Below are positions 33,274 to 41,805 of a stretch of DNA of 64,000 bases, piece by piece (position 1 is the first letter of the stretch; each line of letters begins with the position of its first letter). The DNA is from Actinomadura parmotrematis (lineage in GTDB: Bacteria > Actinomycetota > Actinomycetes > Streptosporangiales > Streptosporangiaceae), in the NCBI RefSeq assembly GCF_019458805.1, contig NZ_JAIBOA010000028.1, positions 38,821 to 102,820 on the forward strand, read 5' to 3'. A program made the position numbers and the translations under genes. Under the pieces are notes generated by a model, which worked only from the letters and a program-made list of their open reading frames with translations, made no database searches and had not been told where the DNA came from.

Positions 33274-36200
33274 ATGATCGTCCCGATGGTGACGATCGGG
33301 GTGCTCGGCGCGTTCCGGGCCGAGGTGGACGGCCGTGCCGTGGCGCTGGGCGGGCCGCGGCAGCGGGCCGTCCTCGGCATCCTCGCGGCGGCGCGCGGCC
33401 GCGCCGTGTCGGCGGACCGCCTCATCGACGATGTGTGGCAGGGCACCCCGCCCGCGCAGGCCCCGGCGTCCCTCCAGGCGTACGTGTCGAACCTGCGCAG
33501 GCTGCTGGAACCCGGCCGCCCGCCTCGCGCGCCCGCGCGGCTGCTGGTGAGCGAGGCCCCCGGTTACGCGCTGCGCCTCCCGCCCGACGCCGTGGACGCC
33601 TGGCGCTTCGAGCGGCTGGTCGCGGACGCCCGCGCCGCCTCCCCCGCCGACGCTCCGGCGCTGCTGGACGAGGCGCTCGCGCTCTGGCGGGGCGAGGCGT
33701 TCGCCGAGGCGGCCGAGGAGGGATGGGCGCGCGCCGAGATCGTCCGGCTGACGGAGCTGCGCCGGGCGGCGCGCGAGCTGCGCGTCGCCGCCGCGCTCCG
33801 CCTCGGCGACGTCGCGGGCGCGCTCCCCGACGCCGAGCTGCTGACTCTGGACGCCCCGCTGCGCGAGGAGGGCTGGCGCCTTTACGCGCTCGCGCTGTGG
33901 CGCGCGGACCGCCAGGGCGACGCCCTCGCCGCGCTGCGCCGCGCCCGCACGACGCTCGCCGAGGAACTCGGCCTGGATCCGGGCCGCCCTTTGGCCGACC
34001 TGGAACACGCCATCCTCACCCAGGCCCCCGACGACATCGCCCCCGTCCCGCAGCAGGCGCGGCCCGCCGCCGCCGATGACGTCCTGTTCATCGGCCGTGA
34101 GCCGGAACTCGCCGCGTTGCAGGAGGCCGCGGGCCGTCCCGGTCAGCGCGTCGTGCTCGTCACCGGCGAGGCCGGGCTCGGCAAGACGTCCCTGCTCGAC
34201 CGGTTCACCGCCGGTCTGCGCCGTGACGGCTGGCTCGTCGCGTCCGGGGCCTGCCTGGAAGAGGAGGGCGCGCCGCCCGCCTGGGCGTGGTCGCAGGCCC
34301 TCCGCGCGGTCGCGGCCGAGGTCCCGCCGCCGCCGGAGGCCGCCGCGCTGCTATCGGACGCGCCGCCTCCCGCGTCCGAAGGCGGCCGGTTCCGGCTGCA
34401 CCGCGCCGTGTGGGAGTGGCTGGAGGAGGCAGCGCGCGCGCAGCGGCTCGCCGTCGTCCTCGACGACCTGCATTGGGCGGACGCCGAAACGCTCGCGCTG
34501 CTGTCGGCCGCCACCGGTGCGCCGCTGCTCCTCGTCGCCGCCTACCGGCCCGGCGAGATCGGCGACCGGCTCACCCGGACGCTCGCGGTGCTGGCCCGCC
34601 GCGCGCCGCTCCGGCTCGCGCTGCCCGGCCTCGCCGCCGGCGACGTCGCGCGCCTCGTCGCCGCCGAGACCGACGGCCCGGTCGACGGCGCGACGCTCGC
34701 CGCGCTCGCCGAGCGGACCGGCGGCAACCCCTTCTACGTGCGCGAGAGCGCGCGGCTGCTCGCCGGGGAGGGCGGGCTCGTCGCGCTGTCGGAGGTGCCC
34801 GAGGGCGTGCGGGACGTGCTGCGCCGCCGCCTCGCGCGCCTCCCCGAACCCGCCGTGGCGGTGCTCCGCCTCGCCGCGCTCGCCGGCGCCGAGTGCGCCG
34901 TCGAGCCGCTCACCGAGGCCGCCGAGGTCGGCGCGGACGCGGTGCTGGACGCCCTGGACGCCGGGATCGCCGCCGGGCTGCTCGCCGAGCCGTCGCCCGG
35001 CCGCGTCCGGTTCGTGCACGCCCTGGTCCGCGACACCATGACCGCCGACCTGTCCGGGCTGCGCCGCAGCCGCATGCACGCCCGCCTCGCCGCCGCCTTG
35101 GAGCGCCTGACTCCCGGCGACGTGCCCGCCCTCGCGCACCACTTCGCCCGCGCCGGGACGGCCGCGACCGCCGCGAAGGCCGTCGAGTACGGGGTGCGGG
35201 CGGCGGCGCTCGCGGGCGACCGGTACGCGCACGAGACCGCCGTCGCGCTGCTGGAGCAGGCGGTGGAGTCCTACGAGCGCGTCCCCGAAGCGACGGACGC
35301 GCGCCGCGTCGAACTGCTCGGCCTGCTCCTGCGCGCGCGCGTACGGGCGGGGGACGTGGCGGGCGCGCGCGCCGCACGCGCCCGCGCCGTCGAAGTGGCG
35401 GCGGGCCGCGACGACCTGCTCGTCGCCGCGTTCACCGCCTGGACCGAGATGACGCCCTGGCAGTCCCGCCCCTACGGCGAGGTCGACACCGCGACGGTCG
35501 GGCTGCTCGCCCGGCTGCTCCAGCGCGGCGACCTCGCGCCAGCCGACCGCTGCCGCCTGCTGAACGCCTACGCCGCCGAACTCAGCGGCACCGGCGACCC
35601 GTCCACCCTCGCCGCCGCCGAGGAGGCCGTCGAGATCGCCCGCGGGCTCGGCGACCCGACGCTGGTCGCGCTCACCGCCGTCGGCCTCACCCGCGAGCTG
35701 CCCCGCCACGACGGCGCCCGCCTCGGCCGGCTCGGCGCCGAGATCCTGGCCGCCGGTCCCGGCCTGCCCACCGCGCGCTGGTCGGGCACCGTCAACCTGG
35801 CCACCGCCGCGATCATCGGCGGCGACCCGGCCGCCGCCCGCCGCCTGGTCGCCGAGGCGGGCGCGCTCGCCCGCCGCGCCGGGCTGCCGGACGCCGCGGT
35901 CGTCACCGACTGCGCCGAGGCCGCGCTCGCGCACACCACGGGCGACCTCGCCGGCGCCCGCCGCCGCTACCTGGACGCCGCCACCGCGATGATCGGGCAG
36001 GGGTCGATGCACGGCGCGGGGTTCCTGCTGCTGGCCCGCGCCACCCTCGCCGTCACCGCGGGCCGCTCCACCGCGCCGCCCGGCCTCGTCGAGCCCGACG
36101 ATCCGCCCGAGCTGGCCGCCGCCCTGCGGGAGCTGGCGGCGGGCCCGGTCGCCGCCGACGTCCGCGCCGCTTTCGGCGACGGCACCCTGGACGGCCTGCC

Positions 36201-36513
36201 GCCGTTGCAGCCGGACTTCCTGTTCACCGTGTTCGCGACGTTCCGCGCGATGGCCGCCGTCCGCACCGGCGACCGCGCCGCCGCCGCCGACCTGCACGCC
36301 GCGCTCCTGCCCTACCGCGACGGACCGCCCGCCGGGCTGGAAAGCCTGTCGCTGGCGATGCGGCCCGCCGCCCACACCCTCGGCGACCTCGCAGCCGTCC
36401 TCGGTGACGACCCGGTCCCCTACTACAGCCGCGCCCTGGAAATCGCCGAGCTCTGGGAGTCACCGCACTGGACCGCCGACGCCCGCACCGCCCTGCGTCG
36501 CGCGCGCGCCTGA
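33274..36513 (+). CDS. SARP/BTAD-domain AAA ATPase transcriptional regulator
   Basis: 1079 residues from ATG 33274 with GGAGG 8 nt upstream. Residues 1 to about 95 form an OmpR-like winged helix (VTIGVLGAFRAEVDG, AVSADRLIDDVW), about 95-240 the bacterial transcriptional activation domain (DAWRFERLVADARA, EEGWRLYALALWRA), and about 268-500 an AAA/STAND ATPase with Walker A TGEAGLGKTS near 295 and Walker B VVLDDLHWAD. The rest is helical TPR-like repeat. It is the AfsR-like large form rather than a small SARP; the signal it senses is unknown. Confidence 0.92.
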   Translation: MIVPMVTIGVLGAFRAEVDGRAVALGGPRQRAVLGILAAARGRAVSADRLIDDVWQGTPPAQAPASLQAYVSNLRRLLEPGRPPRAPARLLVSEAPGYALRLPPDAVDAWRFERLVADARAASPADAPALLDEALALWRGEAFAEAAEEGWARAEIVRLTELRRAARELRVAAALRLGDVAGALPDAELLTLDAPLREEGWRLYALALWRADRQGDALAALRRARTTLAEELGLDPGRPLADLEHAILTQAPDDIAPVPQQARPAAADDVLFIGREPELAALQEAAGRPGQRVVLVTGEAGLGKTSLLDRFTAGLRRDGWLVASGACLEEEGAPPAWAWSQALRAVAAEVPPPPEAAALLSDAPPPASEGGRFRLHRAVWEWLEEAARAQRLAVVLDDLHWADAETLALLSAATGAPLLLVAAYRPGEIGDRLTRTLAVLARRAPLRLALPGLAAGDVARLVAAETDGPVDGATLAALAERTGGNPFYVRESARLLAGEGGLVALSEVPEGVRDVLRRRLARLPEPAVAVLRLAALAGAECAVEPLTEAAEVGADAVLDALDAGIAAGLLAEPSPGRVRFVHALVRDTMTADLSGLRRSRMHARLAAALERLTPGDVPALAHHFARAGTAATAAKAVEYGVRAAALAGDRYAHETAVALLEQAVESYERVPEATDARRVELLGLLLRARVRAGDVAGARAARARAVEVAAGRDDLLVAAFTAWTEMTPWQSRPYGEVDTATVGLLARLLQRGDLAPADRCRLLNAYAAELSGTGDPSTLAAAEEAVEIARGLGDPTLVALTAVGLTRELPRHDGARLGRLGAEILAAGPGLPTARWSGTVNLATAAIIGGDPAAARRLVAEAGALARRAGLPDAAVVTDCAEAALAHTTGDLAGARRRYLDAATAMIGQGSMHGAGFLLLARATLAVTAGRSTAPPGLVEPDDPPELAAALRELAAGPVAADVRAAFGDGTLDGLPPLQPDFLFTVFATFRAMAAVRTGDRAAAADLHAALLPYRDGPPAGLESLSLAMRPAAHTLGDLAAVLGDDPVPYYSRALEIAELWESPHWTADARTALRRARA

Positions 36514-36519
36514 CCCCGG

Positions 36520-37167
36520 TCAGACGAGGCGGCGGGCGGCGGCCCAGCGCGACAGCTCGTGCCGGTTGGACAGCTGGAGCTTGCGCAGCACGCTCGACAC
36601 GTGCGTCTCGACCGTCTTCACCGAGATGAACAGCTCCCTGGCGATCTCCTTGTAGGCGTAGCCGCGCGCGATGAGGCGCAGCACGTCGCGCTCCCGCTGG
36701 GTGATCTGGTCCAGCTCGGGGTCCGCCGCCGGGGCGTCCGAGGCGGCGAAGGCGTCCAGCACGAACCCGGCGAGGCGCGGCGAGAACACCGCGTCGCCGC
36801 CCGCGACGCGCTCGATCGCGTCGGTCAGCTCCGGCCCGGAGATCGTCTTGGTGACGTAGCCGCGGGCGCCGCCGCGCACCACCCCGATGACGTCCTCGGC
36901 GGCGTCCGACACCGACAGCGCGAGGAACCGCGACGGCACCGTGCCGTGCAGCCGGCGCAGCACCTCGATGCCCCCGCCGCCGGGCAGGTGCACGTCCAGC
37001 AGCACGACGTCGGGCCGCAGCGCGCCGACGACCGCGACGGCCTCGTCCACGTCGCCCGCCTCGCCGAGGATCTCCACCGCGCCGCCGAGCTCGGCCTTCA
37101 CCCCGGTGCGGAACATCTGGTGGTCGTCCACCAGGACCACGCTGCGGATCCCGTTCCCCTCGCCCAT
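36520..37167 (-). CDS. LuxR-type response regulator of a PspC-kinase (LiaRS-like) system
   Basis: 215 residues from ATG 37167, chosen for AAGGAG at 5-6 nt; an ATG at 37194 has no such site. The receiver has D58 (VVLLDVHLPGGGGIEVL) and the LuxR domain at about 145-205 reads TQRERDVLRLIARGYAYKEIARE and VETHVSSVLRKLQL. It follows the PspC-kinase gene directly. A shared palindrome upstream of the kinase (38419-38435) and of the PspC/toastrack gene (41755-41770) is the proposed binding site. Confidence 0.95.
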   Translation of the reverse strand: MGEGNGIRSVVLVDDHQMFRTGVKAELGGAVEILGEAGDVDEAVAVVGALRPDVVLLDVHLPGGGGIEVLRRLHGTVPSRFLALSVSDAAEDVIGVVRGGARGYVTKTISGPELTDAIERVAGGDAVFSPRLAGFVLDAFAASDAPAADPELDQITQRERDVLRLIARGYAYKEIARELFISVKTVETHVSSVLRKLQLSNRHELSRWAAARRLV

Positions 37168-37195
37168 GCCGGCTCCTTCCGCCTCCCCCATCATC

Positions 37196-38368
37196 TCAGC
37201 CGCGCCCCGTCTCGATGCGCACCTCGGTGCCCTCGCCGGGCGCGGTGCGGACGGACGCGGTGCCGCCGTTGCGCTCCATCCGGCCGACGATCGAGCCGCG
37301 CACGCCCATCCGGTCCGCGGGGATCGCGTCGAGGTCGAAGCCCTTCCCGCGGTCCCGCACGAAGACCGCCACCGCGTCCCGCTCGACCTCGGCGTACACC
37401 GACACCGACGGGGCGCCCGAGTACTTGGCGGCGTTCACCATCGCCTCGCGGGCCGCCTGCAGCGCGGCGCCGAGCCGCTCGTCCAGGGCGGTGTCGCCGA
37501 CGACCACGACCTCCATCGGGACGCCGTGGTCGTCCTCGACCTCGCCCGCCAGCTCGCGGATCGCGGCGGCGAACGTGCGGCCCGGGTCGGACTTCGGCTC
37601 GTACAGCCAGCTGCGCAGCGTCCGCTCCTGCGAGCGGGCGAGGCGCGCGACCTCCTTCGGGTCGTGCGCGTTCCGCTGGATCAGGGTCAGGGTGTGCAGC
37701 ACCGAGTCGTGGACGTGCGCGGCGAGCTCGGCGCGCTCCTGCGAGCGGATCCGCTCGTGCCGCTCGGCGTCCAGGTCCTGCCAGAGCCGCACCACCCAGG
37801 GCGTCGCGATGACCGTCACGCCGGTCAGGATGATCAGGGTGGCGATGATGACGAACCGGGCCTGCCCGGCGTCGACCTGCCGGGCCACGAAACCGCCGAT
37901 GCCGCCGATCACCAGCAGCAGCCCGATGACGCTGCGCAGCCAGAGCTGCCGGAGCGGCACCACCCAGCGGTGCCGCTGGTCGCGGTCGGCCTGCTGCCAG
38001 AGGATCGCGACGCCGATGCCGCCCGCGATGAACGGCCAGAGCGCGACCCGCACGAGCCCGGCGCTCCACGTGAGGCTGGACAGCCCGACGGTGACGGCGG
38101 CGTAGGCGGCGAGCTGCATCCAGTCGCGGCCGCGGGCCGCGCCGCCGTCCTCGTCCTGCCGCGCGGGCACCATCAGCCAGAACGCGCCGTACACGGCCAC
38201 GCCGATCCCGCCGCTCACGCTGAGCAGCACGAACGCCGACCGGACGATCAGCACGTCCACGCCGAGGTGCGCGGCGAGGCCGCGGCACACGCCGGCGACC
38301 AGCCGGCCCTGCCGCCACCGCGCGAGGCGCGGCGGGGCGGCCGCCTCCGGCGGCGCGTCGGTCGTCAT
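37196..38368 (-). CDS. PspC-domain sensor histidine kinase
   Basis: 390 residues from MTTDAPPEAAAPPRLARW with GGGAGG upstream. A PspC domain (about 18-75: GRLVAGVCRGLAAHLGVDVLIVRSAF) is followed by further membrane helices to about 200. The kinase core has the phospho-accepting H near 219 in ELAAHVHDSVLHTL, and an HATPase domain with NAAKYSGAPSV and DRGKGFDLDAIP. PspC kinases paired with LuxR regulators belong to the envelope-stress (Psp/Lia) network. The partner effector is probably the PspC/toastrack protein at 41806. Confidence 0.95.
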   Translation of the reverse strand: MTTDAPPEAAAPPRLARWRQGRLVAGVCRGLAAHLGVDVLIVRSAFVLLSVSGGIGVAVYGAFWLMVPARQDEDGGAARGRDWMQLAAYAAVTVGLSSLTWSAGLVRVALWPFIAGGIGVAILWQQADRDQRHRWVVPLRQLWLRSVIGLLLVIGGIGGFVARQVDAGQARFVIIATLIILTGVTVIATPWVVRLWQDLDAERHERIRSQERAELAAHVHDSVLHTLTLIQRNAHDPKEVARLARSQERTLRSWLYEPKSDPGRTFAAAIRELAGEVEDDHGVPMEVVVVGDTALDERLGAALQAAREAMVNAAKYSGAPSVSVYAEVERDAVAVFVRDRGKGFDLDAIPADRMGVRGSIVGRMERNGGTASVRTAPGEGTEVRIETGRG

Positions 38369-38418
38369 CGAGGTCCTCCCACGACACCGATCGTCACACG
38401 CCGGAGGCGGCGCCCGCA

Positions 38419-38435
38419 TCAGGGCAGGCCCCTGA
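38419..38435. promoter_or_regulatory. TCAGGG-N5-CCCTGA palindrome upstream of the PspC kinase operon
   Basis: A perfect 6-bp inverted repeat 51 nt before the kinase start. Read on the minus strand it gives CTCAGGGGC-N3-CCCTGAT, nearly identical to the site upstream of the PspC/toastrack gene at 41755-41770 in the same orientation relative to the gene. Proposed autoregulatory site of the adjacent LuxR-type regulator. Confidence 0.6.
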
Positions 38436-38443
38436 GGCGCGGC

Positions 38444-39640
38444 TCAGGGTCGCGCGGCGTCCCGCTGGGCGCCGAACGGGGCGCCCGTGCCGGTCTCGGC
38501 GTAGTCGGCGAGGCTGCGCAGGAACTGGTCCCAGCCCGCCCGGCAGGCGTCGTAGCAGTCCAGGCCGGGGCGCAGGCCGGCGTGGGTGAAGCGGAGGAGG
38601 CCGTCCTCGATCTCGAACACGATCGAGGTGCCGTTCCACTCGGGGTGCGCGTCGCCGCCGACGGACGTCCAGCGGACGCGGTCCGGGGCGTCCTCCTCGA
38701 CGCGCACGACGGTCGATCCGTACCCCTCGAACGCGAACCGCAGCTCGTCGCCGGGCGCGGTGCCGCCGGTGGTGTCGCGCGTCCACCAGCCGCGCAGCCC
38801 GTCCAGGGTGGTGACGGCCGCGTGGATCCGCTCGGCGGGGGCGCGGAGGACGAGCCGGGCGGTGTAGTCGTCGCCGCTCTCCAGCAGCGTCTTGAGCCTG
38901 GCCACGACGGCGGGCCAGCCGCCGCCGATCAGCCCGCGCAGGACGCCGCCGGGCGCCAGGCCGTCGTGCACGACGGTGAGCTTGACGCCGGTGTCGGCGG
39001 GCTCGATGTCGAAGGTGACGGTGGAGCGCGGCTCGGCCGCGACCCGCGCGCGCGTCGGCTCGTCGAGGCCGACGGCGGCGCCGATGTCCTCGGTGAAGTC
39101 GTGCCAGCTGTAGGAGAGCCGCCGGTAGGGGTCGGCCTCCAGCACGACCTGCTCGGGGCCCTTCACGACGACGTCGCCGATGTGCCAGGTCATCGGCGAC
39201 CCGGCCGCCCAGTCGGTGTCGAAGGAGGTGTTCCAGTAGCGGCGGGTGAACGCCGGGTCGGTGAGGGCCCGCCAGAGCCGCTCGGGGGTGGTGTCGATGT
39301 AGGTGGTGTAGACGAACTCGGTGTCGGCCATGGCGGTCTGCTCCAATGCGGTCTTCAGGTCGGCCAGGGCGTGCACGCGGGCGCGGTCGTAGCGCTGGAT
39401 CCAGCGGTCGGCGATCGCGTTGACCGGCTCGGCGTTCAGGTAGTGCAGCTTCTCCCGGCCGCGCCGCACCGTCGTGATCAGGTTGGCCGCCTCCAGCACC
39501 GCCAGGTGCTTGCTGACCGACTGGCGGGCCATGTCCAGGCCCGCGCAGAGCTCGCGCAGCGTCTGCCCGTTGCGCTCGTTCAGCCGGTCCAGCAGGCGGC
39601 GGCGGGAACCGTCGGCCAGCGCTTTGAACACCTCGTCCAC
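38444..39640 (-). CDS. ArsR-type repressor fused to two AHSA1/SRPBCC domains
   Basis: 398 residues from a GTG (VDEVFKALADGSRRRLLDRL). Residues 1 to about 90 are an ArsR winged helix (LRELCAGLDMARQSVSKHLAVLEAA), without a cysteine metal site. Two AHSA1-like ligand-binding domains follow (about 105-245, TEFVYTTYIDTTPERLWRALTDP, and about 255-385, ARLVLRAPAERIHAAVTTLDG). The fusion is likely a ligand-responsive repressor. Its own promoter contains palindromes GGCAGCC/GGCTGCC between -35 and -10 and just downstream, a strong sign of autoregulation. Confidence 0.88.
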   Translation of the reverse strand: MDEVFKALADGSRRRLLDRLNERNGQTLRELCAGLDMARQSVSKHLAVLEAANLITTVRRGREKLHYLNAEPVNAIADRWIQRYDRARVHALADLKTALEQTAMADTEFVYTTYIDTTPERLWRALTDPAFTRRYWNTSFDTDWAAGSPMTWHIGDVVVKGPEQVVLEADPYRRLSYSWHDFTEDIGAAVGLDEPTRARVAAEPRSTVTFDIEPADTGVKLTVVHDGLAPGGVLRGLIGGGWPAVVARLKTLLESGDDYTARLVLRAPAERIHAAVTTLDGLRGWWTRDTTGGTAPGDELRFAFEGYGSTVVRVEEDAPDRVRWTSVGGDAHPEWNGTSIVFEIEDGLLRFTHAGLRPGLDCYDACRAGWDQFLRSLADYAETGTGAPFGAQRDAARP

Positions 39641-39665
39641 GTGCGTGATTCTTCCAGCTCGAACA

Positions 39666-39716
39666 TGCAGCCTTTTGGCTGCCTTCAAATTAGGCAGCCG
39701 TCCGGCTGCCTGTCAA
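39666..39716 (-). promoter_or_regulatory. Autoregulated promoter of the ArsR-AHSA1 gene
   Basis: On the minus strand TTGACA (39716-39711) and TAATTT (39692-39687) are 18 bp apart. The spacer is almost entirely the palindrome AGGCAGCCG-N2-CGGCTGCCT (39692-39711). A second GCAGCC-N4-GGCTGC (39667-39682) lies just downstream of the -10. The promoter ends about 27 nt before the start codon. Two operator copies overlapping the core promoter fit an ArsR-family repressor. Confidence 0.75.
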
Positions 39717-39761
39717 GGGCTCGGCTTGGAGCCGCCCGCCCGAGCGGGCCGCCCCGGCCGG

Positions 39762-40994
39762 TCAGGTGATCTTCGACAGGTCCACCATCAGGTAGCCCGG
39801 CCGGGTCTTCTCGAACAGCTGCGTCCGGGCGGGGTCGTGGACGCCGATGCCCGTCCGCTCGCCGCCCGTGCCGAGGTCGAGGAGGTTCCCGGTGCGCAGG
39901 TCGTACAGGAGGTCGCCGCCGGCCCGCCGCGCCGGCCGGTAGGGCAGGAACCGGTCGGCGATGATCTGGTCGACCGGCCCGCTCTCCGAGGGCGGGAGCG
40001 CGCGGGCGTCCTTCTCCCCGCGCGCCTGCACGGCCGTGATCATCTTGTCGGTCGCGGTGCGGTAGGTGACGCCGGCCGCCGCCTCGCCCACGCACCAGGA
40101 CAGGGAGCAGACCCACGTCCCCTTGAACGACGGCGGGGACGCCCGGCGGACCTCCCCGGTGACGAGGTTCCGCACCGTGCCCGCCAGCACCTCGCCGACC
40201 CCGCCCTTCGTGGTGCCCGGCGTGCCGACCCACGGCCACGCCACGATCCCGTACCCCTTCGTGCCCGCGAACACCTTCGGCACGCCGCCCGCCAGCGGCA
40301 GCCGGACGATGCCCTGGGGCGACGCCCAGACGACCGCGTCCCCGTCGGCGACGAGGTTCTCAATGGCGGACATCTGCTTCGGCAACACGGCGAACCGCCG
40401 CGCGGGGCCGCCCGCCAGCGGCGCCTTCCAGAACTCCACGGCGCCCGGGAGCCCGGCCCGCCAGACGAGCTGGTCCCCGGCGAGGATGAAGCCGCCGGCG
40501 TAGAAGAGCGTCTCGGGCGTCATCGGGACGTCGGTGATCACCCTGGCCTTGCCGGTGCGCAGGTCGTAGGCCCATAGCCGGTACGGCAGACCGGGGGCCG
40601 ACTCGGTCGCGGCGATGAGCACGTGCCCGTCCAGCAGCCGGACGGGGCGCAGCTCGCGGCCGCCCGGGAGCCGGTCCGGGACGGTCCGCACCGCCGCCGG
40701 CCAGCGCTTCGCGATCGTGATGGGGGCGCCGAGCGGCGTGTCGGTGAAGGTGCCCTGGCCCGTCGCCGCCGCCGGGGCCTTCTCGCGCGGCGCGGCGCCG
40801 TCGCGGACACCGGCGAGGCCGGCCGTCCCGCCGAGGACGAGGACGGCGGCGGTCGCGGCGGCCGTGACCCGCCTGCGGCGGCGGCGCCGGACGCCGCGCT
40901 CGACGCCCTCCAGCAGGTCGGGCGCGGGCGCGGGAGCGTCGTGGGCGGCGGTCCGCAGCGCGGTGCGGAGCGCCCCGTCCAGGTCATCGTGCAT
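39762..40994 (-). CDS. Membrane-anchored beta-propeller-like protein, probable anti-sigma partner
   Basis: 410 residues. A short cytoplasmic N-terminus (MHDDLDGALRTALRTAAHDAP) and Arg-rich stop-transfer precede one membrane helix (about 43-60); the external part has repeating strands (ATESAPGLPYRLWAYDLRTGKAR, GDQLVWRAGLPGAVEFWKAPLAGG, GDAVVWASPQG) resembling a six- or seven-bladed propeller. It overlaps the upstream sigma gene by 10 bp. The first 30 residues would contact the sigma factor; this is inferred from the usual gene pair. Confidence 0.7.
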   Translation of the reverse strand: MHDDLDGALRTALRTAAHDAPAPAPDLLEGVERGVRRRRRRRVTAAATAAVLVLGGTAGLAGVRDGAAPREKAPAAATGQGTFTDTPLGAPITIAKRWPAAVRTVPDRLPGGRELRPVRLLDGHVLIAATESAPGLPYRLWAYDLRTGKARVITDVPMTPETLFYAGGFILAGDQLVWRAGLPGAVEFWKAPLAGGPARRFAVLPKQMSAIENLVADGDAVVWASPQGIVRLPLAGGVPKVFAGTKGYGIVAWPWVGTPGTTKGGVGEVLAGTVRNLVTGEVRRASPPSFKGTWVCSLSWCVGEAAAGVTYRTATDKMITAVQARGEKDARALPPSESGPVDQIIADRFLPYRPARRAGGDLLYDLRTGNLLDLGTGGERTGIGVHDPARTQLFEKTRPGYLMVDLSKIT

Positions 40995-41493
40995 GGCGGG
41001 CCCCCATCGGGTCCAGGGCGCGGTCGGCGCGGAGCTTGTCCAGGGCGCGGGCGGCCTGGCTGCGGACCGTCCCGCGCGAGATGCCGAGCATCGCGGCGAT
41101 CTCCGCGTCGGCGAGGTCCTCGTAGTAGCGCAGCACCAGCACCGCGCGCTGCCGCTTCGGCAGGGCGGCGAGCGCCGCCCACAGGCCGGGGGCCTGCTCG
41201 GCCCGGTCCAGGCCGGCGTCGCGGTACTCCCCCTCGGGCGGCCGGTCCACCAGGCGCTCGCGCTTCCGCCGCCGCCACGCGCTGACGTGCTGCCGCGCCA
41301 TGATCCGGCGCAGGTAGCCCTCCGGATCGTCCTTGTTCAGCACCCGCGGCCAGGCCGCGCGGAGGCGGATCAGGCCTTCCTGCACGAGGTCGGCCGCGTC
41401 GTGGGGGTCGCCGGTCAGCACGTAGCCGTAGCGGAGCAGCGCCTGCGCGCGGTCCGTCACGAACCGCTCGTAGGTCAGGGCGTCGTCGTCCAA
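40984..41493 (-). CDS. SigE-family ECF sigma factor (TTG start)
   Basis: 169 residues from a TTG with GGAAGGA 6-7 nt upstream; sequence further upstream in this frame lacks coding character. Region 2 (YERFVTDRAQALLRYGYVLTGDPHDAADLVQEGLIRL) and region 4 (LPKRQRAVLVLRYYEDLADAEIAAMLGISRGTVRSQAARALDKLR) match the SigE/SCO4908-type group. Its stop overlaps the start of the membrane partner gene. Confidence 0.92.
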   Translation of the reverse strand: MDDDALTYERFVTDRAQALLRYGYVLTGDPHDAADLVQEGLIRLRAAWPRVLNKDDPEGYLRRIMARQHVSAWRRRKRERLVDRPPEGEYRDAGLDRAEQAPGLWAALAALPKRQRAVLVLRYYEDLADAEIAAMLGISRGTVRSQAARALDKLRADRALDPMGARHAR

Positions 41494-41596
41494 AGGGCCG
41501 TCCTTCCGTCCTCCCGAGGACGCCCGCCGGGCCCCGCCCGTTGCACCGGTGATCGACTTTTCCGGGCGCCGGGAGGTGACGGCGCCCGCGGACGCC

Positions 41597-41770
41597 GTCA
41601 CCGCCCTCGCCCGCCTGGAGGCGACCGTCGCGCTCCAGGAGTTCGCCGCCCGCGTCGGCCCCTGCGAGATCGACGAGTCCGCCGCCCGCCGCACCCGCTC
41701 CCCCCTCTTCCGCAACTTCACCCGCCTCCCCGTCGTCCCGATCCCAGGGTCGGCTCAGGGGCGTCCCTGA
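41597..41770 (+). pseudogene. C-terminal remnant of a cytochrome P450
   Basis: The frame reads ALARLEATVALQEFAARV, then EIDESAARR, and LFRNFTRLPV before the stop at 41770. This is the order seen in bacterial P450 C-termini: the L-helix after the heme cysteine, then the final beta strands and the F/L-x-x-LPV end. The heme-binding FGxGxHxCxG loop and all upstream sequence are missing. It lies between the sigma operon and the PspC gene, and its last 16 bp form the PspC-promoter palindrome. Confidence 0.6.
41755..41770. promoter_or_regulatory. TCAGGG-N4-CCCTGA palindrome upstream of the PspC/toastrack gene
   Basis: Perfect inverted repeat ending 36 nt before the start codon. Same CTCAGGGGC...CCCTGAT text as at 38419-38435 (minus strand). 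This points to common control by the PspC-kinase two-component system. Confidence 0.6.
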
Positions 41771-41805
41771 TACCCGGGGGCGGTCGGCCGCGCCACGATG
41801 AGGGC

